The notes below the pieces were generated by a model. The model was not told the DNA's origin, searched no databases, and saw only the letters and a list, made by a program, of their open reading frames with translations. Source: Lampris incognitus (lineage: Eukaryota; Chordata; Actinopteri; Lampriformes; Lampridae). Taken from it: a stretch of 64,000 bases of DNA. Positions 60,901 to 63,260 of the stretch are shown one piece after another. Numbering within the stretch: position 1 is the stretch's first letter; each line of letters starts with the position of its first letter. The stretch is from positions 28,177,833 through 28,241,832 of the forward strand of contig NC_079214.1 in NCBI RefSeq assembly GCF_029633865.1. Reading direction: 5' to 3'. The position numbers were made by a program, and so were the translations under genes.

Positions 60901-62486
60901 CCACTGACCTCCACACACCCAGTCCTTACATGAATACCAATGGCGCAGGCAGGCCATACCATCCACAACAAGTGTGGGATCTGGGAACAGAATGGAAATT
61001 TTAATGTACACCCAAAAAGATAAATCAAGACCCAACAAAACTGGAAAATTAAGTTATGTCTGTGTTGTTTTATTTAATGTTTAATGAATTGATTTTAAAA
61101 GTCTGCTCTTGGTTTATAAAGCACTGAATGGTATAGGGCCAAAATACATTTCTGATCCACTGCTACACTATGAACCACCCCAACCACTCAGACCGTCTGG
61201 AACAAGTCTGCTTTCTGTCCCCAGAGTCAAAACTAAACATGGAGAGGCAGCTTTCAGTTTTTATGCACCACATATCTGGAACCAACTCCCAGAAAACTGC
61301 AGGTCTGCTGCAACTCTCAGTTCTTTTAAATCAAGGCTGAAGACTTTCCTCTTTGCCGCTGCCTTTTATTAAATAAAACTTGACGCTTTTGATTTTCATC
61401 TTACACTGCACTAACTTTTACTCTCTTTTTGTCTTTAAATGTCTTTTTATTGCCTTATGTTGCTGCTGTTAATGCCTTTTATGTTTTATGTAAAGCACTT
61501 CGAATTGCCTTGTTGCTGAAATGCGCTATATAAATAAATTTGCTTTGCCTTTCTCAGTTTGCAGAATTTTTGCTCATTTTTACCATTAGTATTGCTACTG
61601 CGGCTAGGTCTCTTGTGAGTTAAAAGTTAGAATGACTTTAACAATCAAAAACAAGTATTGTCAAAGCTAAGCATGTGTCTTTTAGTATTCAAAGAGATGT
61701 ACTTCTAACTATTGCCAGGTTTAGATTGTAAATTTACAAACGACAAGTACTGTTAGCAATCATTGATTCAAGTTGTTAGCGTCATTGCGGCTAAGTATTG
61801 TTGTGATTATCATTGCAAGCTGTAAGTACAATAGTTTTGCCTCCATGATGTAATATCAGTGATATCATTGCTATAAATGTGAGACAAAAGCTGTTACTTG
61901 TATGGTACACATACAGCCACTAGTATTACAAATAGTTGTTAGTATATGGGATATTGATGCTAGGTTTGTGCAGTACCACTTGTAGCTGTATCTAAAAACA
62001 TTTAAAATAAATAAAACTATTAAAACTGAAACTGAAATTTGTATTCGAAATGCCACTGAAAGAAATGTTACCTTTTGAAGTAGAATGCATTTTAACAACT
62101 GACTGACTATCATTCAACTTTCCTCAACATACTACTCGCCAGCTCCTTCAGAAGAGAAAACTGATGCAGATAGTTCAAAGAAATAGTTGATGAAGTAAGG
62201 TCTATATTAATACCATACCACAAGAGTTATTATTTGTAAATATGACTGTGTTGTTTGAATATAGCGATTTTGTGCAATTCATTTTGGGGGGTTTTGTGAT
62301 ATACTGAGTGCATAAACCAATAACTACAGAAAGTGAAATAAATGCAACTCAACTGGTATCGTTGGTTGTGCACGTATTATGCCGGCCTTTAGCAATATGT
62401 TGTCTTGCCATCTCTCTCAGGTCAACAGCCTCACAGGCCTCCGGGCAGCATTGGTCCATAAAGTATTGCAGACCTTTCACACCCAT
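10904..62486 (-). CDS. fam120b: fam120b, 13 coding exons, constitutive coactivator of PPAR-gamma family
   Basis: Exons in transcript order: 62486-62354, 60980-60790, 60371-60238, 59849-59727, 59373-59182, 55555-55279, 55180-55000, 52976-52875, 50925-50753, 48127-48035, 27433-27227, 14714-14537, 11217-10904. They sum to 2298 bases and stay in one frame to a TAG, giving 765 residues; human FAM120B is longer (about 900) through a repeat-rich insert not seen here. Recognition rests on [78 protein letters not shown] and [16 protein letters not shown] in family order. The N-terminus is an XPG/FEN-like fold with acidic residues kept (D51, D97, E165, D167, D186, D188). Mammalian FAM120B is described as a nuclear PPAR-gamma coactivator promoting adipogenesis; whether it is a nuclease is not established. 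The coding sequence shows no break, so the gene looks functional. The exon 1 donor is the least certain boundary. Confidence 0.93.
11318..11885. mobile_element. Two Penelope terminal fragments, head-to-head
   Basis: The left arm (11318-11515) is the complement of Penelope 3' sequence: CCACCCTTATAAACAGTACA, TTTCATATGCAAATTGC, CACAGCATTGTAA. The right arm (11585-11885) is the same sequence in plus orientation, ending AATAAACG...GAACTGATTCAAC...TTATTGAGCAT. No coding part is left. Confidence 0.8.
11890..14536. other. fam120b intron 12, mostly unassigned
   Basis: Apart from the Penelope pieces at 11318-11885 and 13899-14100 and a CA run at 12412-12480, no family was recognised. Pyrimidine/purine-rich tracts at 13200-13400 give spurious frames. 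Confidence 0.5.
13899..14100. mobile_element. Penelope terminal fragments as a short inverted pair
   Basis: The left arm 13899-13965 is the complement of ...GATGAGTGATGAAACATTTC...; the right arm 13970-14100 carries GAGTGATGAAACGTTTCTC, AATAAACATTGTGTCCAGAT and ATTATTGAGCATGCATTAAG. They meet at CAGGTATCCCCACC. Confidence 0.75.
14537..14714 (-). CDS. fam120b: fam120b exon 12
   Basis: Residues 603-661. Acceptor TTCTCTAG|GCC and donor GCAG|GTGAGC, both strong. Encodes [17 protein letters not shown], alignable to human LKAVVCKACMKENRRI, then a Pro/Thr/Gly-rich linker. Phase fits both neighbours, which supports it although sequence conservation is modest. Confidence 0.82.
15009..15600 (-). mobile_element. 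Penelope-like element, 3' half with GIY-YIG end
   Basis: On the minus strand, 15572-15313 encodes the end of a GIY-YIG endonuclease: [39 protein letters not shown] and [10 protein letters not shown], with a stop at 15313. The 3' noncoding part runs to 15009 (ATTGAGCATGCATAAGGACA). The reverse transcriptase is missing. The catalytic YIG tyrosine segment is damaged (CTSRKPN/YIEETK). Confidence 0.85.
16055..16225. mobile_element. Penelope terminal fragment with inverted head
   Basis: CATCTAAGTGACCTCTTCAG (16060-16079) is followed within three bases by its inverted copy CGAAGAGGTCACTTAGATG. The plus copy continues to ATTGAGCATGCATAAAGACA (16197-16216). Confidence 0.7.
18009..18293 (+). pseudogene. 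RTE copy A: catalytic part of reverse transcriptase
   Basis: Encodes the [20 protein letters not shown] block and [20 protein letters not shown] with the FADD catalytic aspartates preserved. The frame ends when it runs into the SINE. The same domain in copy B is uninterrupted. Confidence 0.85.
18294..18569 (-). mobile_element. tRNA-derived SINE inside RTE copy A
   Basis: The minus strand starts AGGGGTGGCATAGCTCAGGA, with A-box-like TAGCTCAGGAGG and B box GGTTCAATCCC, i.e. a tRNA-like head. The body ends in a CCATTTACCATT tail. A 7-bp repeat AGGAGTA flanks it (18287-18293, 18570-18576). Copy B is uninterrupted here, confirming a later insertion. Confidence 0.88.
19390..20030 (-). mobile_element. 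DNA-transposon relic, probably Tc1-like
   Basis: Minus-strand fragments include [17 protein letters not shown] (near 19880-19820), resembling the first catalytic Asp region (WSDE) of Tc1 transposases, and [18 protein letters not shown]. Heavily decayed; ends not found. Confidence 0.45.
20040..20388 (+). other. Possible LINE 3'UTR remnant
   Basis: Ends in GCCAAAGGCAAATTTCCACT...GGATAATAAAGGAAAG, similar in style to CR1/Rex1-type fish LINE tails. No coding part is recognised. Confidence 0.35.
20389..20539 (-). repeat. SINE 3'-tail fragment plus (TA)n
   Basis: Complement of the 3' end of the SINE at 49954-50316: ATCCATCCATCCATTATC, GGATGCTGGAGCC, CAGTCATTGGGC, ACACCCTGGACAGGC. The (TA)n that follows is where the gypsy element inserted. 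Confidence 0.8.
20540..20751 (-). repeat. Gypsy 3' LTR
   Basis: 212 bp, preceded in the element's sense by polypurine tract GGGGGGG (complement of 20756-20762). It borders (TA)n at its outer end, as does the 5' LTR. Confidence 0.95.
20861..22115 (-). pseudogene. Gypsy Pol, part 2: integrase, frameshifted
   Basis: The N-terminal part (22115-21591) has the HHCC zinc site (HGLSHPG ... CVACQRAK) and first catalytic Asp (VNVDLVGPL). The rest (21649-20861) is in another frame: SDRGSQF (second Asp), [15 protein letters not shown] (Glu), and C-terminal [12 protein letters not shown]. All DDE positions are present, but a single-base indel near 21650 and the one upstream of 22115 split the protein. 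Confidence 0.9.
22112..24061 (-). CDS. Gypsy Pol, part 1: protease, reverse transcriptase, RNase H
   Basis: An open frame of 649 codons with no own ATG at its start (it begins at GTG in the Gag overlap). Protease DSG is at 45-47 ([14 protein letters not shown]). Reverse transcriptase has [11 protein letters not shown] (D282), [13 protein letters not shown] and YLDD at 342-345. RNase H follows with [13 protein letters not shown] and ends near [18 protein letters not shown] has Cys where the family usually has Arg. The frame terminates just before integrase through an indel near 22115-22150. Confidence 0.92.
   Translation of the reverse strand: MSQTLQLQGSGKRQGRRSLTAMGAGHDCKLLFIRDSLSGRRLLVDSGAQRSILPAQAVDMMTDSHGPQMDAANGTSIRTYGIRHVDVCFGGRRFGWDFVMAAVSTPLLGADFLCAFNLLVDVKNCRVIDAVSFASYPCTLGGAGALCLANTLSTGDPYQRLLANFPELTTPTFSSAVAKHGVEHHITTVGPPVYARARRLDSAKLAIAREEFSTMERLGIVRRSDSPWASPLHMVTKADGGWCPCGDYRRLNNATTPDRYPIPHIQDFSTHLAGAAIYSKIDLVRGYHQVPVHPLDVPKMAVITPFGLFEFLRMPFGLKGAAQTFQRLMDSVLRDMPFLFVYLDDILVASASAEEHMTHVRQLFDRLSEHGLIINPAKCQFGESSITFLGHHITPQGAVPLPARVEAVTMFPRPRTVQSLQEFLGMVNFYNRFLPRAAHIMRPLYEALRGKKSKDELDWSSGMDEAFVAAKTTLANAALLAHPSPAAPIALTTDASDYAVGAVCEQWVGGGGWQPLAFFSKQLRESERKYSTFDRELLGLFLATRHFRFLLESRQFTAFVDHKPLTFCMAKTSELWSGRQQRHLAAVSDFTTDIQHVSGKDNFVADCLSRAVVNAVHLGLDYAAMAADQAKDATVQGYRSTLRRYGWRT
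24004..24753 (-). CDS. Gypsy Gag protein, intact frame
   Basis: 249 residues from a true ATG. The N-terminal half has the helical capsid-like pattern of Ty3/gypsy Gag ([29 protein letters not shown]). C219, H222, C232 and C236 form a C-X2-H-X9-C-X3-C knuckle ([18 protein letters not shown]), the CHCC variant rather than CCHC. The Pol frame overlaps the last 58 bases at -1 relative to Gag and is open upstream of the overlap, so Pol is probably made by -1 frameshifting. No canonical slippery heptamer was seen. Confidence 0.9.
   Translation of the reverse strand: MSDNDDAGANNMAIADASIYTATVKLPDFWQHNPRPCFQHVEAQFQLRGITQNATQYFHVVVALDASTTVRAMTLLEAPPAAGKYDARKTFLQKIFELSELGKADRLLSPNGLGDGKPSELMEKMLSVLGSADPAFLFTHIFLRQLPAPVRTALASSPLAASKDYRSLAAEADRVFLANRQKFVHALLPHKTGPPPPVYDYMDTAAAVTARCQPDDRLCYYHARFGAKAKQCRKPCSYRVQGNAKAGAH
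24772..24789 (-). other. Primer binding site, tRNA-Trp type
   Basis: The plus strand reads ATCACGTCGGGGTCACCA, identical to the 3' end of vertebrate tRNA-Trp with CCA; the element strand is therefore complementary to that tRNA. Confidence 0.85.
24791..25002 (-). repeat. Gypsy 5' LTR
   Basis: 212 bp, TG...CA ended. It differs from the other LTR only by G instead of C in the CATTAT(C/G)TGACC segment. One base separates it from the primer site. Confidence 0.95.
25028..25258 (-). repeat. LTR, inverted extra copy
   Basis: Full-length 231 bp; its complement runs TGCCACCTTCTGTC to GGGTCGTAACA, like the right LTR at 26672-26902. It meets the truncated plus LTR at the shared tetranucleotide GGCA (25255-25258). 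Confidence 0.9.
25255..25407 (+). repeat. 5' LTR lacking its first 78 bases
   Basis: Begins at GGCAACCGTTC, which is offset 78 in the full LTR, and ends GGGTCATAACA next to the primer site. Confidence 0.9.
25411..25428 (+). other. Primer binding site, tRNA-Pro type
   Basis: TGGGGGCTCATCCGGGAT matches the tRNA-Pro primer site known from gammaretroviruses with one difference (A for G at position 10). Confidence 0.8.
25784..25970 (+). repeat. Tandem duplication of about 95 bp in the LTR element
   Basis: GGTCACGAGTTGTAGCTGGT followed by TCACCTG.GGGTCGAAC.CAGCTACGT and TTTGGC.TGGGTC occurs twice, starting near 25788 and 25883. Confidence 0.75.
26672..26902 (+). repeat. 3' LTR
   Basis: 231 bp from TGCCACC to GTAACA, with AATAAATATTTATATTTTAT near its centre as a possible polyadenylation region. 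(TA)n follows. Confidence 0.9.
27227..27433 (-). CDS. fam120b: fam120b exon 11
   Basis: Residues 534-602. Acceptor TTCCCTCAG|CTG and donor GCGAT|GTGAGT. Encodes [20 protein letters not shown] and [16 protein letters not shown], the strongest family match in the window. It is GC-rich compared with its surroundings. Confidence 0.95.
27501..28350. other. Start of fam120b intron 10, no recognised feature
   Basis: AT-rich sequence upstream of the exon 11 acceptor. No repeat family or conserved frame was seen. Confidence 0.5.
28355..28803 (-). mobile_element. tRNA-derived SINE, complete, copy 1
   Basis: The minus strand begins GGGGCGTCCAGGTAGCATAG (A-box-like TAGCATAGTGG) and has B box GGTTCGAATCCC. 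A long conserved body ends in a poly(A) tail (T12 on the plus strand). The 10-bp repeat TTTCAGGCAT flanks it (28345-28354, 28804-28813). Confidence 0.88.
29470..30475 (+). mobile_element. CR1/Rex1-group LINE reverse transcriptase remnant
   Basis: 29493-29740 encodes [20 protein letters not shown], then [20 protein letters not shown] and [11 protein letters not shown], where catalytic FADD has become FSND. 29892-30060 gives [20 protein letters not shown] and [16 protein letters not shown]; 30191-30472 gives [19 protein letters not shown] and [20 protein letters not shown] short tandem copy (29820-29900) and frame breaks make it inactive. Confidence 0.8.
30630..31900 (-). mobile_element. Penelope-like element, second family, 5'-truncated
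   Basis: The minus-strand frame 31702-31280 encodes the thumb and linker ([36 protein letters not shown]) and the GIY-YIG start [16 protein letters not shown]...[10 protein letters not shown]. Its continuation (31240-31080) is frameshifted. The 3' region to 30630 contains a structured motif (30681-30720) and 59-60 bp tandem repeats (30795-30965), which recur inverted at 31778-31895. The reverse transcriptase palm is absent. Confidence 0.85.
31915..31970 (+). repeat. LINE 3' tail fragment
   Basis: GAATTGCCCTTCTGGGATAA then ATAAAGTTGTCTGAATCTGAATA is a Rex1/CR1-style fish LINE end, with no coding part. Confidence 0.55.
31971..32165 (+). repeat. SINE 3'-part fragment with GTGC expansion
   Basis: TAAATTGTCCCTAGGTATGA ... 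GTGATGGCCTGGCAGCCTGT ... GGATAATGGAATGG matches the complement of the SINE at 49954-50316, with a (GTGC)n/(GT)n expansion (31991-32036). Confidence 0.8.
32723..34100 (+). pseudogene. hAT A transposase, ZBED5/SCAND3-like, degenerate
   Basis: Starts [20 protein letters not shown] with a stop near codon 34, then BED-like remnants ([15 protein letters not shown]). 32931-33542 holds [37 protein letters not shown] and the [20 protein letters not shown] core. 33710-34100 gives the C-terminal dimerisation region ([37 protein letters not shown]). The segment between EFFQRK and CGANCQQ is deleted relative to relatives. Several stops; inactive. Confidence 0.85.
34907..35128 (+). pseudogene. hAT B BED-type zinc finger exon
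   Basis: Encodes [20 protein letters not shown] and [18 protein letters not shown]: the W..F, C, C, H, H pattern of a BED finger. It ends at AAG|GTAATT, a plausible donor. No downstream transposase exon is visible before hAT B ends, so it is non-functional. Confidence 0.75.
35480..36738 (-). mobile_element. L2/Maui-like LINE, nested in hAT B
   Basis: The minus strand from 36738 encodes [40 protein letters not shown] and [15 protein letters not shown] (YADD intact). It continues through frame breaks: [15 protein letters not shown] (36240), [20 protein letters not shown] (36045), [16 protein letters not shown] (35935). The 3' end is AAGTGCTTGG-type tail and (ATT)n at 35480-35500. The 5' part, including endonuclease, is absent. 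Confidence 0.9.
37050..38000. other. Intron sequence, nothing recognised
   Basis: AT-rich, without a repeat family or coding signature I can name. A purine-rich tract lies at 37795-37875. Confidence 0.5.
38000..38620. repeat. Cluster of CA/GT microsatellites
   Basis: CA runs at about 38017-38045, 38128-38150 and 38430-38500 and a GT run at 38319-38341, with spurious frames on both strands. Confidence 0.9.
38958..39367. repeat. CA repeat, telomere-like array and CA/CGCA repeat
   Basis: (CA)n at 38958-39030, then CCCTAA-like variants (39098-39205), GTGAGGACCAGCCAAAATGT, GTCCTCACAAAGATAGAAGT, and (CA)n/(CGCA)n at 39304-39367. It is the inverted counterpart of the repeat at 525-730. Confidence 0.8.
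40175..40621 (-). mobile_element. tRNA-derived SINE, complete, copy 2
   Basis: Same family as 28355-28803: head on the minus strand AGCATCCAGGTAGTGTAGCG, weakened B box GGTTTGAATCCC, same body, T-rich start on the plus strand. The 11-bp repeat TGGAATATATA flanks it (40164-40174, 40622-40632). Confidence 0.88.
40680..41466 (+). mobile_element. Penelope-like element, part 1 (interrupted copy)
   Basis: Encodes the end of the reverse transcriptase ([20 protein letters not shown] at about 40765-40825). Then 41006-41466: [40 protein letters not shown], and [26 protein letters not shown] with YIG changed to YIK. The frame stops at ASGHSF where foreign DNA begins and resumes at 44573. Confidence 0.88.
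41713..41995 (+). mobile_element. L2-like LINE 3' end
   Basis: Resembles the last codons and 3'UTR of fish L2: TCAAATCCCACCTCAAAACG, GGTGTCCTTGAGTGCTCTGA, AATAAAATGTATTATTATTA with an (ATT)n tail. Confidence 0.7.
42313..43551 (+). CDS. Rex3-like reverse transcriptase, partial, open
   Basis: About 412 codons, open from the truncation point ([13 protein letters not shown]) without needing an internal ATG. Motifs: [57 protein letters not shown] (catalytic FADD reads FTDD; both Asp kept), [39 protein letters not shown], and a C-terminal [20 protein letters not shown]. The open frame suggests a fairly recent copy, but without endonuclease and 5' region it cannot move by itself. Confidence 0.88.
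   Translation, partial: WRPRIQEEQCGFCPGRGTTDQLFNLAELLRGTREFDQPVYMCFVDLEKAYDHVPQGTLWGVLQEYGAPGQLLQAIQSLYNESERCVSILGTKSTTFSVSVGLCQGCPLSPILFVIFMDRISRCSQGEECVCFWNLRISSLLFTDDVVLLASSERDLQCTLGRFAAECEMAGMRVSTSKSEAMVLYRKMVDCSLRVGDELLPQVKEFKYLGVLFTSEGRMEREIDRQIGAASAVMRMLYRTVVVKKELSREAKLSIYQSIFVPILTYGHELWVVTERVRSRIQAAEMSFLHRVSALSLRDSHHNRMRSSDIRKELRLERLLLRVERSQLRWFRHLIRMPPGRLPLEVSRSRPTGRRPWGRPRTCWRDYMSNLAWERLGIPQEELEGVAGERDIWSALLSLLPPQPIPREAAED
42315..43556 (+). mobile_element. Rex3-like RTE LINE, 5'-truncated
   Basis: One uninterrupted frame from the start to the stop at 43551 covers most of the reverse transcriptase and the C-terminus. A 12-bp repeat ATG(T/G)CGCAGATG (42303-42314, 43557-43568) flanks it with one mismatch. 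The 3' end GCGGCTGAAGATTAATGA is a decayed GATG-type tail. The endonuclease is missing, as in most Rex3 copies. Confidence 0.88.
44033..44078. repeat. (CTGT)n followed by (CAGT)n
   Basis: Tetranucleotide runs TCTG and TCAG adjoin at 44050-44056. Confidence 0.9.
44573..44960 (+). mobile_element. Penelope-like element, part 2
   Basis: Resumes with [20 protein letters not shown], exactly the segment after GHSF in the copy at 15313-15549. It ends with the family 3' region: TTGTTTATAAGGGTGGGGAT, GATGAGTGATGAAACGTTTC, AACTGATTCAAC. Parts 1 and 2 were once contiguous. Confidence 0.88.
45495..45690. repeat. (TA)n/(CA)n compound microsatellite
   Basis: About 66 bases of TA, then CA, then mixed TA/TACA units. 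Open frames here are artefacts. Confidence 0.95.
45780..45945 (-). mobile_element. LINE endonuclease fragment, L1/Tx1-like
   Basis: The minus strand encodes [20 protein letters not shown] and [16 protein letters not shown], resembling the end of an APE-type endonuclease where S/TDHH closes the active site. No reverse transcriptase is attached. Confidence 0.55.
46037..46100. repeat. Perfect 29-bp hairpin with 6-base loop
   Basis: Arms 46037-46065 (TCACCAAGAGCCAGGAGAAG...) and 46072-46100 are exact reverse complements around AACATC. The arm is purine-rich (GGAGAAGGAGGATGAT). Confidence 0.9.
46622..47990. other. Intron sequence with an ATATG microsatellite
   Basis: Only an (ATATG)n run at 47501-47551 was recognised; the remainder has no coding or repeat signature I can name. 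Confidence 0.6.
48035..48127 (-). CDS. fam120b: fam120b exon 10 (31 codons)
   Basis: Residues 503-533. Acceptor GCATAG|GTAC and donor AAAG|GTGAGT. Encodes [18 protein letters not shown], matching human LCLEDLHAFIAQALCL. It is followed by a 20.6-kb intron. Confidence 0.9.
48200..49930. other. fam120b intron 9, unassigned part
   Basis: AT-rich, without conserved frames, terminal repeats or RNA genes. Confidence 0.5.
49954..50316 (-). mobile_element. tRNA-derived SINE, complete, GGATAATGGATGG tail
   Basis: The head on the minus strand is GGGTGGCACGGTGGCACAGT with A-box-like TGGCACAGTGG and B box GGTTCGAACC. The body includes TTTGCATGTTCTCCCC, and the 3' end is GGATAATGGATGGATGG. The 13-bp duplication CTGTCTGTGACTT flanks it (49941-49953, 50317-50329). 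It is the reference for tail fragments at 20389, 31971 and 41508. Confidence 0.92.
50753..50925 (-). CDS. fam120b: fam120b exon 9
   Basis: Residues 446-502. Acceptor ATGTAG|GCAG and donor CTTCAG|GTAATG. Encodes [14 protein letters not shown] and [16 protein letters not shown], a hydrophobic helical stretch conserved in the family. Confidence 0.9.
51211..52661 (-). mobile_element. Tc1/mariner element, degenerate, in fam120b intron 8
   Basis: Ends AAAAGTCTTAGGCAC (left, plus strand) and GTGCCTAAGACTTTTGCACA (right) are inverted repeats. On the minus strand, fragments run from [19 protein letters not shown] (about 52338-52280) to [20 protein letters not shown] (51572-51510), which holds the final Asp/Glu region. 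Numerous stops; inactive. Confidence 0.85.
52875..52976 (-). CDS. fam120b: fam120b exon 8
   Basis: Residues 412-444. Acceptor TTCCCCAG|GCA and donor CCCAG|GTAGAG. Encodes [20 protein letters not shown], almost the human segment. Confidence 0.93.
53336..53436. repeat. (CA)n/(TA)n microsatellite
   Basis: CA about 62 bases, then TA and TACA units, ending beside the Tc1 element below. Confidence 0.95.
53445..54668 (-). mobile_element. Tc1 element, near-complete, in fam120b intron 7
   Basis: Ends GAGGTATTGGGA (left) and TCCCAATACTTTTGTA (right) are inverted, next to TA repeats. The minus-strand transposase lies in three frame segments covering essentially the full protein. 1.2 kb is normal for Tc1. 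Confidence 0.88.
53516..54628 (-). pseudogene. Tc1 transposase with two frameshifts
   Basis: Segments: 54628-54137 (paired-like DNA binding: [32 protein letters not shown]), 54236-53781 (catalytic [12 protein letters not shown], then HDCAP 91 residues later) and 53905-53516 ([20 protein letters not shown] with Glu; ends AAKGGPTPY). All three DDE residues remain, but frame changes near 54140-54170 and 53800-53830 prevent a full product. Confidence 0.88.
54711..54993. repeat. CA and GT microsatellites beside exon 7
   Basis: CA run 54711-54742; GT runs 54847-54915 and 54959-54993. The last ends 7 bases inside the intron from the exon 7 donor. Confidence 0.95.
55000..55180 (-). CDS. fam120b: fam120b exon 7
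   Basis: Residues 351-410. Acceptor TTCTCTAG|GTT and donor AATG|GTAGAT. Encodes [20 protein letters not shown] and [15 protein letters not shown], close to the human equivalents. The intron begins directly with a long CA/GT microsatellite. Confidence 0.93.
55279..55555 (-). CDS. fam120b: fam120b exon 6
   Basis: Residues 259-350. Acceptor CTCTTAG|GAGAAG and donor CTGCAG|GTATTT. Encodes a serine/proline-rich start, then [19 protein letters not shown], matching the SYLLPGQ motif of human FAM120B. The human tandem-repeat insert that follows this motif is absent. Confidence 0.9.
56023..57102 (+). CDS. RTE copy B: endonuclease (deleted) and linker
   Basis: 359 residues. Begins [20 protein letters not shown] and reaches ILCVQES (catalytic Glu), then jumps to [20 protein letters not shown], losing the middle of the APE-type endonuclease. 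Later motifs remain: [38 protein letters not shown] charged coiled linker ([20 protein letters not shown]) follows. It ends at a GA repeat where the frame moves by -1 into reverse transcriptase. Endonuclease activity is unlikely. Confidence 0.88.
   Translation: MEVRVGTLNVGTMTGKGRELADMMERRKVGILCVQESELDNMVERVPKEERVVIGADFNGHVGEGNRGDEEVMGRYGVKKRNVEGQMVVDFAKRMEMTVVNTYFKKREEHRVTYKSGGKCTQVDYILCRRRHLKGIGDCKVVTGENVARQHRMVVCRMTLETKRKRVKTQLKIKWWKLKKEDCCVEFRQELRQALGGSEELPDGWTTTAEIVRETARKVLGVSSGQMKEDKETWWWNEEVQQIIQRKRLAKKWNSKRDEESRQEYKEMQRKAKREVAKAKEKVYGELYDRLDTKEGEKDLYRLARQRDQAAKDVQQVRAIKDRDGNVLTSEESVLRRWKEYFEGLMNEENEREREGWMM
57090..58583 (+). CDS. RTE copy B: reverse transcriptase, intact
   Basis: About 497 codons starting in frame at [10 protein letters not shown] without its own ATG. 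Motifs: [89 protein letters not shown] (FADD), FKYLGSTVQ, and a C-terminal [14 protein letters not shown] region. The catalytic residues are complete. High similarity to copy A with no stops suggests recent arrival. Confidence 0.9.
   Translation: MDDVGIVNQEVQWINKEEVRAAMKRMKSGKAVGPDDIPVEAWRCLGEMAVEFLTRLFNTILESERMPEEWRRSILVPIFKNKGDVQNCNNYRGIKLISHSMKIWERVIEARLRGEVMISKQQYGFMPRKSTTDAMFALRMLIEKYREGQKELHCVFVDLEKAYDRVPREEVWYCMRKSGVAEKYVGVVQDTYEGSVTMVRCAVRMTDGFKVEVGLHQGSALSPFLFAMVMDRLTDKIRQESPWMMMFADDIVICSESRVQVEESLERWRYALERRGMKVSRSKTEYLCMNEREDSGMVRMQGVEVTKAFEFKYLGSTVQSNRECSREVKKRVQAGWSGWRRVSGVICDRRVPARVKGKVYKMVVRPAMLYGLETVALTKRQEAELEVAELKMLRFSLGVTKKDRIRNDYIRGTAQVGRFGDKAREARLRWLGHVWRRDAEYIGRRMLNMELPGKRRRGRPKRRFMDVVREDMQVAGVTEEDAEDRKKWKRMIRCGDP
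59182..59373 (-). CDS. fam120b: fam120b exon 5
   Basis: Residues 195-257. Acceptor TCTAAAG|TGTG, which is short of pyrimidines, and donor TACAG|GTCTTC. Encodes [19 protein letters not shown], the family LLGND motif. The following intron holds an RTE retrotransposon. Confidence 0.9.
59727..59849 (-). CDS. fam120b: fam120b exon 4
   Basis: Residues 154-193. Acceptor TTTGTAG|GTC and donor GACAG|GTTTAA. Encodes [20 protein letters not shown] and [11 protein letters not shown]165, D167, D186 and D188 lie where XPG/FEN enzymes keep catalytic acids. Confidence 0.92.
60238..60371 (-). CDS. fam120b: fam120b exon 3
   Basis: Residues 109-152 plus two bases. Acceptor CCTCAG|GTA and donor CTCAG|GTCACC. 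Encodes [19 protein letters not shown] followed by [13 protein letters not shown], matching the family segment between the second and third acidic clusters. The phase joins exactly to exon 4. Confidence 0.9.
60790..60980 (-). CDS. fam120b: fam120b exon 2
   Basis: Residues 46-108. Acceptor TTCCCAG|ATCC and donor TGG|GTAAGA. Contains VVDGMACL (D51) and VFFFDGVVE (D97), equivalent to two XPG/FEN metal-binding aspartates, plus WVCGGQW, which is typical of FAM120 proteins. Confidence 0.93.
61085..61555 (+). mobile_element. L2/Maui-like LINE 3' end in intron 1
   Basis: 61109-61372 encodes [40 protein letters not shown] and [20 protein letters not shown], the reverse transcriptase C-terminal tail of L2. 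A 3'UTR follows, ending TGCGCTATATAAATAAATTTG. Confidence 0.85.
61556..62350. other. fam120b intron 1, unassigned part
   Basis: AT-rich intron DNA, no recognised repeat or frame. Confidence 0.5.
62354..62486 (-). CDS. fam120b: fam120b exon 1 (start codon)
   Basis: Starts at the ATG of [14 protein letters not shown], the conserved FAM120 N-terminus. One base upstream (62487) sits an acceptor-like pyrimidine tract ending TTAG, so a 5'UTR intron probably precedes it. The 3' end uses donor A|GTTGAG, the only GT compatible with exon 2 phase. This donor is weak, so residues 35-45 are uncertain. Confidence 0.8.
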
Positions 62487-63089
62487 TCTAATGAAGGGAG
62501 GGAGGAGAGAGATTTTATGAATTTCGTTATGGTGTTTTTTGTTTTTTTCATAATGCAGTATACAATGCGCGTACACTAGATGAAGATGGGAGGCTATCCC
62601 TCAACTGTTGTTGAGTTTCATCACATTCTAATTGCCTTGTTTGTGGATTTCTTCACTAAACTATTATGCTTGCATAAAACGATATTTTGTCATCTTATTT
62701 GTCTCAAAACAATACTTTTGCATCACATTACAGGATTGTATCAGGGAGCAACACTTTGACACTGCAAATTAAATGCGAGTAAAGGGAATACCTGCTAATA
62801 TGCGAGCGATACTGTCCACACCACCTGCTGAGTTAGAATAACTCTGACAACTCTGAGGAATCTGGCGTGGCCGTGTGATTTAATACAGGTAAACTTGTGA
62901 GATCATTAACTTTTGTACACAGAGCATTCAGCGAGAATCTTCGGCTGGTTCACATGCGGCTAACACAAGCTGTCAACGCTCGCCAAGTCGGTCAACAGCG
63001 GTGACGTTTTCTTGCACAAACTAACTGGACGAAATCGTGTTTTGTCTGCAAATGTCTCTACATACTATAACATTTCATCTGGTTTGTAC

Positions 63090-63260
63090 CTTACTTCAAA
63101 ATCACGACAGTAGGTTCTCATCGGCTCTGGAAGGTTTTCAATGTACGCACCCACAGGCATAGGACGTACAAATACCAAACGGTGAATTGTACTTCCTATT
63201 TTCTACGTCTTGCGTCATGACGTCGCAAAACAAAGCGCACGTGCCTCGACGCATGGGTCT
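63090..63260 (-). promoter_or_regulatory. Candidate fam120b promoter and 5' exon
   Basis: This CpG-rich stretch has TGACG/CGTCA half-sites in GCGACGTCATGACGC (63212-63226), a CACGTG E-box at 63239-63244, and an ETS-like AGGAAGT on the minus strand near 63190. Below it, on the minus strand, an ATG opens a short frame ending at donors GAA|GTAAGG (exon end 63095) or AAG|GTACAA (exon end 63090). With exon 1 accepted at 62487, the second donor would make this frame continuous with MGVKGLQ; the first would leave it as an upstream ORF. The start site is inferred. Confidence 0.45.
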
